A stretch of DNA of 64,000 nt from Scatosoma sp045632265 (GTDB lineage Bacteria; Bacillota; Clostridia; Christensenellales; Borkfalkiaceae), in NCBI GenBank assembly GCA_045632265.1, contig JAZQWG010000028.1:53916-117915 (forward strand), written 5' to 3'. Shown piece by piece: positions 57,259-64,000 of the stretch. The notes under the pieces were generated by a model, which was not told the DNA's origin, made no database searches, and was given only the letters and a program-made list of their open reading frames with translations. Position numbers and translations under genes: made by a program. Each line of letters begins with the position of its first letter. Position 1 is the first letter of the stretch.

Positions 57259-60201
57259 ATGGGAATTATTCGTTATCTTAAAGGCGGCTACATGAGAAAA
57301 GCACTCAAGAAGCTCAACCAAATGGCTGATGAGGTGGAAGCATTAGAGCCGAAATATCAAGCGATGGACGACGTCACGCTTCAATCGCAAACGAACGTCT
57401 TGAAAGAACGTTTGCAAAACGGTGAAACGCTTGACGACATTTTATACGATGCTTTCGCGGCTCTTCGCGAAGCGGCAAAGCGTGTACTTGGTATGCGCCA
57501 CTTCCGCGTGCAAATTATCGGTGGTATCTGTTTGCACCAAGGCCGTATCGCTGAAATGCGTACGGGTGAAGGTAAGACGCTCGTTTCTACGCTTCCTGCA
57601 TATCTTAACGCACTCTCGGGTAAGAGCGTACACGTTGTCACCGTAAACGACTACCTTGCAAAGCGTGACGCGGAATGGATGGGCAAAGTGCACAAGTTCA
57701 TGGGCTTGACCGTTGGCGTAGTTGTTCCCGGCATGGACGACAACCAAAAACGCGATGCGTACAAGTGCGATATTATCTACGGCACGAATAACGAATTTGG
57801 TTTCGACTACCTTCGTGATAACTTGAAAAACGACCTTTCCAAGATGGTACAACGTGATTTGACGTTTGCTATCGTGGACGAAGTTGACTCCATTTTGATC
57901 GACGAAGCGAGAACGCCCCTTATCATTTCTGGTAAAGGCGAAAAATCTTCCGATTTGTACGTACAAGTTGACAAGCTCGTTCGCACCTTCACGGGCGGTT
58001 TCGACGACGAACTCAAAGATGCGGAAACGGAAGCTTTGAAAGACCGTAAGTCGAACAAGAAAAAGAAGAAAGTCGTGGTGGAAGAAGACGAGGACGAAGA
58101 ATACGTTGACTACACCAAGATGACTTTGGAAGAACAAGCCAACTACGAAGCTGAGTTGGAAGAAAAACGTCTTGCGGCGCTGGCGGCTGCGCCCGAGGGC
58201 AAAAAATCGCTTGCAATGGCAAGAGAATGGGATTACATCATCAACCGTAAGGACAAGACGGTGGAACTCACCGAAAGCGGTGCGAGAAAAGCAGAACGTT
58301 TCTTCCGTATCGACAACATTGCGGAAATTGAACACGCTGATTTGAACCACCATATCCAACAAGCATTGAAAGCGCACAAGCTTTTCCATCTCAACGAAGA
58401 ATACATCGTAAGCAACGGCGAAATCGTTATCGTTGACGAATTCACCGGTCGTTTGATGATCGGCCGTCGTTATTCGGACGGTTTGCACCAAGCAATCGAA
58501 GCAAAAGAAGGAGTGGAAGTACGCAGCGAAAACAAGACGTACGCAACGATTACCTTCCAAAACTACTTCCGTTTGTACAGCAAACTTTCGGGCATGACGG
58601 GTACGGCAAAGACGGAAGAAGCGGAATTTAGAACGATTTATTCGCTCGACGTAGTGGAAATCCCCACCAACCGTCCCGTAAAACGTGTGGACTTGCCCGA
58701 CATGGTATATTCCACGGTGGACGGCAAAAAGCGTGCTATCGTAAACGAAATTATCCAACGCCACGAAAGCGGGCAACCTATCTTGGTTGGTACGTCGTCC
58801 GTTGAAAAATCGGAAGAAATTTCCCGTTTGCTTAAGAGAAACGGTGTAAAACACAATATCCTTAACGCAAAGAACCACGAACGTGAAGCGGAAATCGTTG
58901 CCCAAGCAGGCCGTTTTGGCGCTGTCACCATTTCCACCAACATGGCTGGTCGTGGTACGGACATCTTGCTCGGTGGTAACCCCGAGTATTTGGCGAAGAA
59001 ACGTCTTCGTGAAGAAGGCGCTGTGCATGAAGATATCGAGCTTGCAATCAGCACCTACATCACCGACGTAAGCGACGAAATCAAAGCCCTTCGTGAACGT
59101 TATAAGAAAGTTTACGAACATTACAAGAAAGAAACGGACGAAGAAAAGGAAAAGGTTATTGCGGCGGGCGGTCTTTGCATCATCGGTACCGAACGTCACG
59201 AATCCCGTCGTATCGACAACCAGCTTCGTGGTCGTGCAGGCCGTCAAGGGGACATCGGTATGTCCGTGTTCTATCTTTCCTTGGAAGACGATTTGGTTAT
59301 GCGCTTTGGTGGCGAACGTATGAAAGCGCTTTATTCCTTCTTCAAAATTGACGAAGACACGTGCTTGCAATCGCGTATGCTTTCGCGTGGTATTGAAAAC
59401 GCACAACGCGCAATCGAAGGCAAAAACTTCGGTATCCGTAAAAACGTATTGCAATACGACGACGTAATGAACAAGCAACGTATCGTTATGTACGAAGAAC
59501 GTATGAACGTACTTCGTGGTGCAAACGTACACGAACAAGTGTTGAAATATATTCCCGATTACGTTGCGGAAACGTTGTCCGCTGCGGTAAACGTGGAAGA
59601 TATGCCCGAACTTTGGAACGAAGAAGAACTCAATGCAGCGCTTGAAGCGAAAGTATTGCCCGAAGGCACCAACTACGTGACGAGAGAACGTCTTATGAAG
59701 TGGGACTATGAACTCGCATTGAAGAAGATTTCCAAGAAGGTTGAAAAGGAATACGAAAAGAAGATTGAAGAACTCAAGGAAATGGGCGTAGATTTCTACG
59801 CAATGGAACGCAGAGTGCTTCTCATGAACGTTGATAGAAACTGGATTGATCATATCGACGCTATGGATCAGTTGCGTAAGGGTATCAGCTTGCGTGCATA
59901 CGGTCAAGTAGACCCTATCATCTCGTACAAGAAAGAAGGGTACGATATGTTTGACGAAATGGTTGCGCGTATTCAACGCACGACGATTAGCGTATTGTTG
60001 AAGGCGAAGATTGAAGTTCGCCCCGCAGCGCCCACGCCCGCAAATGCAAAACCTGCGCAAGCGTTGCCCAACAACCCTGCTCGTCCCGCAGCAAGACCTT
60101 TCCGTCGTCAAATGCCCACGCCTATCACGCAAATGACTTCTTATAAAGAAGCTATGCAAAAAGCGCAAGAGCAAACGAACAACGACAACAAAACGGAATA
60201 A
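57259..60201 (+). CDS. secA: preprotein translocase ATPase SecA
   Basis: A 980-aa motor that drives proteins through SecYEG. Walker A MRTGEGKTLVSTLP is near residue 98, DEVDSILIDEARTPLIISG near 207, the preprotein-binding region and NMAGRGTDI/GRAGRQGD motifs follow. Two oddities: a basic-acidic insertion near residues 263-290 (KKKKKVVVEEDEDEEYV), and a C-terminus that ends in a Pro/Ala/Gln-rich tail without the usual CxC zinc motif. ATG 57259 follows CGGAGATTTTT. Confidence 0.96.
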   Translation: MGIIRYLKGGYMRKALKKLNQMADEVEALEPKYQAMDDVTLQSQTNVLKERLQNGETLDDILYDAFAALREAAKRVLGMRHFRVQIIGGICLHQGRIAEMRTGEGKTLVSTLPAYLNALSGKSVHVVTVNDYLAKRDAEWMGKVHKFMGLTVGVVVPGMDDNQKRDAYKCDIIYGTNNEFGFDYLRDNLKNDLSKMVQRDLTFAIVDEVDSILIDEARTPLIISGKGEKSSDLYVQVDKLVRTFTGGFDDELKDAETEALKDRKSNKKKKKVVVEEDEDEEYVDYTKMTLEEQANYEAELEEKRLAALAAAPEGKKSLAMAREWDYIINRKDKTVELTESGARKAERFFRIDNIAEIEHADLNHHIQQALKAHKLFHLNEEYIVSNGEIVIVDEFTGRLMIGRRYSDGLHQAIEAKEGVEVRSENKTYATITFQNYFRLYSKLSGMTGTAKTEEAEFRTIYSLDVVEIPTNRPVKRVDLPDMVYSTVDGKKRAIVNEIIQRHESGQPILVGTSSVEKSEEISRLLKRNGVKHNILNAKNHEREAEIVAQAGRFGAVTISTNMAGRGTDILLGGNPEYLAKKRLREEGAVHEDIELAISTYITDVSDEIKALRERYKKVYEHYKKETDEEKEKVIAAGGLCIIGTERHESRRIDNQLRGRAGRQGDIGMSVFYLSLEDDLVMRFGGERMKALYSFFKIDEDTCLQSRMLSRGIENAQRAIEGKNFGIRKNVLQYDDVMNKQRIVMYEERMNVLRGANVHEQVLKYIPDYVAETLSAAVNVEDMPELWNEEELNAALEAKVLPEGTNYVTRERLMKWDYELALKKISKKVEKEYEKKIEELKEMGVDFYAMERRVLLMNVDRNWIDHIDAMDQLRKGISLRAYGQVDPIISYKKEGYDMFDEMVARIQRTTISVLLKAKIEVRPAAPTPANAKPAQALPNNPARPAARPFRRQMPTPITQMTSYKEAMQKAQEQTNNDNKTE

Positions 60202-60219
60202 TTAAAAACAGGAAAAGTT

Positions 60220-61317
60220 ATGTTTAAGGCAGACGATTATAGATTGAAAATTCAAGGCATGCGCGAAGTGCTTAAAGAAGCGGAATACGCTTTGGATATC
60301 TCGCATCTTCGCCCCCGCCTTGCGGAATTAGAAAAGGAACAAGAAAACCCCGATGTTTGGCAAGATTTGGAAAAATCCACCAAAATCGGCAGAGAAATTT
60401 CGGGAATCAGAAATAAAATCAACGCATACGAAAAGGGCGAAACGGCGCTTAAAGATGCGGAAGACGTTGTCGATTTGATTGAAGAAACGGAAGACGAAAG
60501 CTTGATTGCCGAACTCGACGAAATGCTCACGGTTGCGGAAAAGGACATTGAAGATATGCGTATCCGCGCTATCTTGAAAGGCCCGTACGACAACCACAAC
60601 GCCATGCTCACGCTTCATGCGGGTGCGGGCGGTACGGAAGCGTGCGACTGGTGTCAAATGCTCTATCGTATGTATTGCCGTTATTGCGAAAAAATGGGCT
60701 TTAAGGTGTACGAACTTGATAGAGAAGCGGGCGACGGCGCAGGCTTTAAGAGTGTCGATTTTAGAGTAGAAGGGGAAAATGCTTACGGGTATTTGAAAGC
60801 GGAAATGGGCGTACACCGCCTTGTCCGCATTTCGCCGTTCGACGCCAACAAACGTCGTCAAACGTCCTTTTGCTCGCTCGAAGTAATGCCGGAAGTTGAA
60901 GACGACAACGAAGTGGAAATCAACGACGACGATATTCGTATCGATATTTACCACTCGGGTGGCGCAGGCGGACAAAACGTAAACAAGGTTGCCTCGGCAG
61001 TACGTATTACGCACTTCCCCACGGGTATCGTTGTACAATGTCAAAACGAACGTTCGCAGCTTCAAAACAAGGCAATGTGTTTCAACATGCTTCGTTCCAA
61101 GCTCTTGGAAAAGAAGATTGAACAACGCCAAGCGGAAGCTTCGGCATTGAAAGGGGACGTGAAGAAAATTGAGTGGGGCGCACAAATCCGCTCGTACGTG
61201 TTCTGTCCTTATACGATGGCAAAAGACCACCGCACGGGCTATGAAAAGGGCGACGTGCAAGCGGTTATGGACGGGGAAATCCACGGCTTCGTCATCGACT
61301 ATTTGAAAAAAGCGTAA
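60220..61317 (+). CDS. prfB: peptide chain release factor 2
   Basis: A 365-aa release factor reading UAA and UGA. The catalytic GGQ is in SGGAGGQNVNKVAS near residue 246; the Ser-Pro-Phe recognition region (RISPFDANKRRQTSF) is near 205. The frame is continuous from ATG 60220, so the in-frame UGA and +1 frameshift that regulate prfB in many bacteria are absent. It lies 18 bases after secA, the common order in Firmicutes. Confidence 0.96.
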   Translation: MFKADDYRLKIQGMREVLKEAEYALDISHLRPRLAELEKEQENPDVWQDLEKSTKIGREISGIRNKINAYEKGETALKDAEDVVDLIEETEDESLIAELDEMLTVAEKDIEDMRIRAILKGPYDNHNAMLTLHAGAGGTEACDWCQMLYRMYCRYCEKMGFKVYELDREAGDGAGFKSVDFRVEGENAYGYLKAEMGVHRLVRISPFDANKRRQTSFCSLEVMPEVEDDNEVEINDDDIRIDIYHSGGAGGQNVNKVASAVRITHFPTGIVVQCQNERSQLQNKAMCFNMLRSKLLEKKIEQRQAEASALKGDVKKIEWGAQIRSYVFCPYTMAKDHRTGYEKGDVQAVMDGEIHGFVIDYLKKA

Positions 61318-61320
61318 GAA

Positions 61321-61347
61321 AAAGAGAGGTGTTATGCCTCTCTTTCA
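61321..61347 (+). terminator. prfB terminator
   Basis: AAAGAGAGG (61321-61329) and CCTCTCTTT (61337-61345), loop TGTTATG. tsaD begins 14 bases later. Confidence 0.7.
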
Positions 61348-61360
61348 TTAAAGGTAGCGT

Positions 61361-62428
61361 ATGTATTCACCCGATAAAACGATTAAGGAAAACCCGATTA
61401 TACTGGGTATAGAAAGTTCTTGCGACGAAACGGCGGCGGCAGTTATCTGCGGCCGCAACGTGCTTTCCAACGAAATTGCCTCGTCAGCGGATATCCAAGC
61501 CTTGTACGGCGGTGTCGTTCCCGAAATCGCTTCACGCGCGCACACGGATGCGATTGCGAAAGTGGTGGAAAAAGCAGTGAAAAACGCGGGGATTACGTAC
61601 GAACAAATCGATGCGGTAGCGGTCACGTACGGCGCGGGGCTTTTGGGTGCGCTCCTTGTCGGCGTGTCCTTTGCAAAGGCGTTTGCGTTTGCGCTCAATA
61701 AACCGCTTATTGCGGTAAACCATATCCGCGGACACTTGGCGGCGGCATACCTTTGTCAAAAGGATTTGAAACCGCCCTTTATCACCTTGCTTGCAAGCGG
61801 TGGACATACGGCGGTGCTTCACACCAAATCGGAAGCGGAATTTGAAATTTTAGGCGCAACGCTCGACGATGCGGTGGGCGAAGCGTTTGACAAAGTGGCG
61901 CGTGTGCTGGGGTTGAAATACCCCGGCGGGCCGAACATCGAACGCTTGGCAAAAGAAGGGACGTGCAACATCGCTATGCCCAAAATGCTCAAAGGCGGCG
62001 GGGGGTATAACTTCTCGTATAGCGGTTTGAAGACGGCGGTTATCAACTACTGTCATACGAAATCGCAAAAGAACGAAGAATATAACAAAGCGGACGTGGC
62101 GGCTTCTTTCCAAAGCGCAGCCCTTGACGTGCTTGTCGATAAGACGGTGACGGCGGCGAAAGAAAGGGGGGTAAACTGCGTGACGGCGGGCGGCGGCGTA
62201 GTCGCTAACGGGTACTTGCGTGAAGCGTTGCAAAAGGCTTGCGGTAAGGAAGGATTGAAACTCGTATTGCCCGAAAGAAGATTTTGCACGGACAATGCGG
62301 CGATGATTGCGGCGGAAGGCTTGGTACAATATTCGCTTGGAAATTTTGCGGATATGAAACTCAACGCAAAGGCATCCATTCCTTTGGCGGCAACCCTTGC
62401 TACGCCACAAAATTCGGTTGGGAAGTAA
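61361..62428 (+). CDS. tsaD: tRNA t6A transferase TsaD
   Basis: A 355-aa Kae1/TsaD protein that transfers the threonylcarbamoyl group to A37 of ANN-decoding tRNAs. It has GIESSCDETAAAV (residues 16-28), the metal motif HIRGHLAAAYL near 121-131 (HxxxH), LLASGGHT near 142 and GGGVVANGYLRE near 267. Start after AAAGGTAGCGT. TrmO, encoded at 27.3 kb, acts on its product. Confidence 0.96.
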   Translation: MYSPDKTIKENPIILGIESSCDETAAAVICGRNVLSNEIASSADIQALYGGVVPEIASRAHTDAIAKVVEKAVKNAGITYEQIDAVAVTYGAGLLGALLVGVSFAKAFAFALNKPLIAVNHIRGHLAAAYLCQKDLKPPFITLLASGGHTAVLHTKSEAEFEILGATLDDAVGEAFDKVARVLGLKYPGGPNIERLAKEGTCNIAMPKMLKGGGGYNFSYSGLKTAVINYCHTKSQKNEEYNKADVAASFQSAALDVLVDKTVTAAKERGVNCVTAGGGVVANGYLREALQKACGKEGLKLVLPERRFCTDNAAMIAAEGLVQYSLGNFADMKLNAKASIPLAATLATPQNSVGK

Positions 62429-62436
62429 GGTGAAGT

Positions 62437-63375
62437 ATGTTTTGGGAATTGTTATTACACGCACTTAAAGATACTTGGCCACTTTTGCCGTGGGTGTTGC
62501 TTATTTACGTTTTAATCGAGCTTTTGGAAAGCAAGACGAACTTGCAAAACGTCAATCGTTTTGGCGGAAAGCTTGGTCCACTCGTAGGTTCGGCGACGGG
62601 TTTAATCCCGCAATGCGGCTTTTCCGTTATGGCGGCTAAACTCTTTGAAAAGAAATATATCACCATCGGCACGTTGCTTGCCATCTTTTTCTCGACGAGC
62701 GACGAAGCGTTTATCATTTTGCTTTCGGACGGCGCGGGCGCAAAATGGGTGTTGCCCACGTTGGGCGTAAAAATCGCCGTTTCCGTGCTCGTTGGGTACA
62801 GCGCGGATTTGTTCCTTCGCTGTATCGGCAAAAAGCAAACGTTTGTGGAAGTGCAAAAATTGCCCGAAACAAAGCCGAGCACTACGCGCGACATCTTTAT
62901 GGCAAGATACGCAGAAGAACAAGAAGAGGACACGCAAAGCGTTTGTGCTTGCGGCAAACAACACGGCGATAAGACGTGGAAACGCTACGTAATTCCGCCC
63001 CTTTTGCACACCTTGCAAGTGGCGATTTTCGTATTCCTTGTAAACTTTGCCTTGACGGCGATTATCCACTCGGTAGGCGAAGCGGCGTTTGCTTCGTTTA
63101 TGGAACGCAACCGTTTTATCCAACCGCTTATCACGTGCGGCGTGGGGCTTATCCCCAACTGCGCTTCAAGTGTAGTAATTACGGAAACGTTCTTAAAAGG
63201 CGGTATCACGTTCGGCTCGTTCGTGGCTGGGCTTTGCGCTAATGCGGGCATGGGCTTTGTAATATTATTGAAAAACACGCGTAAGTGGAAGCGCAACTTG
63301 CTGTTAATCGCTTGCACGTACGCAATCGCCGTTGCGTTGGGTATATTGTTTAATATTTCCCCGATTATGGCGTAA
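62437..63375 (+). CDS. ArsP_2-type putative metal transporter
   Basis: A 312-aa polytopic membrane protein of the ArsP_2 (DUF2899) type, often labelled a putative manganese transporter. The duplicated motifs are TGLIPQCGFSVMAAKLF near residue 55 and GVGLIPNCASSVVITETF near 240, each followed by FxxSDEA or FVAGLCANAGMG. A loop between the halves carries CACGKQHG near 168, possible metal ligands. It begins 8 bases after tsaD behind AAGGTGAAGT. Substrate unproven. Confidence 0.82.
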   Translation: MFWELLLHALKDTWPLLPWVLLIYVLIELLESKTNLQNVNRFGGKLGPLVGSATGLIPQCGFSVMAAKLFEKKYITIGTLLAIFFSTSDEAFIILLSDGAGAKWVLPTLGVKIAVSVLVGYSADLFLRCIGKKQTFVEVQKLPETKPSTTRDIFMARYAEEQEEDTQSVCACGKQHGDKTWKRYVIPPLLHTLQVAIFVFLVNFALTAIIHSVGEAAFASFMERNRFIQPLITCGVGLIPNCASSVVITETFLKGGITFGSFVAGLCANAGMGFVILLKNTRKWKRNLLLIACTYAIAVALGILFNISPIMA

Positions 63376-63442
63376 AACGTTTGAAAAACGCCTTACGCGC
63401 GTTATATAAATATAGAAAGAACTTTTTTTGGAGTGTAAAACT

Positions 63443-63751
63443 ATGGAAGAAGTAAAAATTGTCGGCTTGGCTGACGAAAAATTGAAAATTTCCCTTTCGG
63501 GCGATATTGATTTGGGCAATGCGGAAGCTTTTTACGAAGCCGTTATGTCGGCATATATTGCAAACCCTTGCGATATTGAGTTTGATTGCGACGAATTGAA
63601 TTTTATCGACAGCACGACGCTTGGCACGTTCGTTAAAATTTTGAAGACGTTGAAAAAGGACGGACGCAACATGCGCCTTGTCGGCTTGCAAGCAAAGATT
63701 AAAAAACTCTTTTTGATTTGCTCGTTAGACCGTATTATGGAGATTGCGTAA
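63443..63751 (+). CDS. STAS-domain anti-sigma factor antagonist
   Basis: A 102-aa SpoIIAA/RsbV-like protein. The STAS core includes LKISLSGDIDLGNAEAF and the phosphorylation-site motif FIDSTTLGTF (Ser57), then GLQAKIKKLFLICSLDRIMEI. It would bind and release an anti-sigma kinase when unphosphorylated. ATG 63443 follows TTGGAGTGTAAAACT. The next gene, 1 base on, looks like its kinase partner. Confidence 0.9.
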   Translation: MEEVKIVGLADEKLKISLSGDIDLGNAEAFYEAVMSAYIANPCDIEFDCDELNFIDSTTLGTFVKILKTLKKDGRNMRLVGLQAKIKKLFLICSLDRIMEIA

Positions 63752-63752
63752 T

Positions 63753-64000
63753 ATGGAAAAATTTTCAGTATCTTTGCCTTTGACGGGCGAATATCTTACG
63801 ACGGTGCGTTTGACGGTGGGCGGGCTTTGCTCTCTCGTCGGGTTTGACGTGGACACGGCAGAAGATTATAAAGTTTGCGTGACGGAAAGTTTGCTTATCT
63901 TGAAACGCAACGGATTTGTGCGCGCGGATTTGGATTTCACCGTAGGTGAAACGCTTGCTTGCGCGGTTGTCGGCACGCAAACGGGTGGCGACAAGGAAGA
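63753..64000 (+). CDS. anti-sigma-factor-like HATPase domain protein, truncated by the window
   Basis: The first 82 codons of an RsbW/SpoIIAB-like protein: EKFSVSLPLTGEYLTTVRL matches the family start, then LCSLVGFDVDTAEDYKVCVTES. The N-box normally reads ExxxN; here it is ESLLI, so the Mg-binding Asn is absent. The rest, including the G1/G2 ATP boxes, lies outside. It may be a regulator that binds without kinase activity. Confidence 0.7.
   Translation, partial: MEKFSVSLPLTGEYLTTVRLTVGGLCSLVGFDVDTAEDYKVCVTESLLILKRNGFVRADLDFTVGETLACAVVGTQTGGDKE

Noticed and set aside
57442..60174. 910-codon open frame opposite secA
   Set aside because: Antisense to a certain gene, His/Phe/Arg-rich, with no recognisable domain or ribosome site. 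The strong codon bias of the sense gene keeps this frame free of stops.

Overview
The window reads as a stretch of chromosome from a strictly anaerobic, low-to-mid GC Bacillota (Clostridia-like) bacterium. Evidence: the gene orders yicC-gmk-rpoZ-priA-def-fmt-rsmB-rlmN-rpe and rpmB-asp23-fakA-recG are Firmicutes hallmarks; Shine-Dalgarno sites are AGGAG-like; promoters are almost uniformly TTGACA-17 bp-TATAAT; and superoxide reductase plus a flavin reductase/rubredoxin fusion point to anaerobic oxygen defence. No rRNA, CRISPR array, intact phage or transposase was seen. The exact lineage cannot be fixed from sequence reading alone.

Layout. 1-2.4 kb: tail of a phenylacetate-CoA ligase with its ACT partner, an ATP-grasp ligase, luxS, nitroreductase. 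2.4-4.8 kb: a TIM-barrel isomerase-like protein, the superoxide reductase/Hrb pair, rpsU. 4.9-9.8 kb: an unknown small protein, pcrA and ligA. 9.8-11.2 kb: an XRE repressor divergent from a zinc-ribbon membrane protein, with two near-identical operators placed in the promoter spacers and a 27-bp repeat that encodes a repetitive leader peptide. 11.3-19.7 kb: the gmk-to-rpe housekeeping run. 20-24.6 kb: rpmB/asp23/fakA/recG. 24.7-28 kb: a HisIE fusion with a degenerate HisI half, an acetyltransferase between two identical 29-bp hairpin repeats, minD with a small partner gene, and trmO. 28-32 kb: metF, a stand-alone MetH-reactivation protein and a shortened metH. 32.2-41.8 kb: a complete arginine operon (argG, an SGNH hydrolase, argH, C, J, B, D, F) followed by a mutarotase-like gene and a DUF1653 gene. 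41.8-44.4 kb: an anion permease, a QueG-like ferredoxin protein, a tRNA-Ser and a repeat zone derived from that tRNA. 44.6-49.7 kb: the most unusual locus, a membrane-tethered McrB-type AAA+ protein followed by a 1079-aa DUF2357-like/zinc-ribbon/triple-repeat protein. 49.7-64 kb: an RHH/SPFH pair, an ABC-F ATPase, a PflX-like radical SAM enzyme, metK behind a compact pseudoknot-forming leader, asnA, secA, prfB, tsaD, an ArsP_2-type transporter, and a STAS/anti-sigma pair cut by the window edge.

Themes. Several monocistronic genes (pcrA, trmO, the QueG-like gene, the PflX-like gene) have textbook promoters whose -10 box lies only 6-9 bases from the start codon and no Shine-Dalgarno, so they look leaderless. 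Methyl-group metabolism is well represented (luxS, metF, metH with its activator, metK). Superoxide reductase and the rubredoxin-bearing flavoprotein probably form an electron-transfer pair. The AAA+/DUF2357-like operon and the metK leader are the best candidates for undescribed biology.
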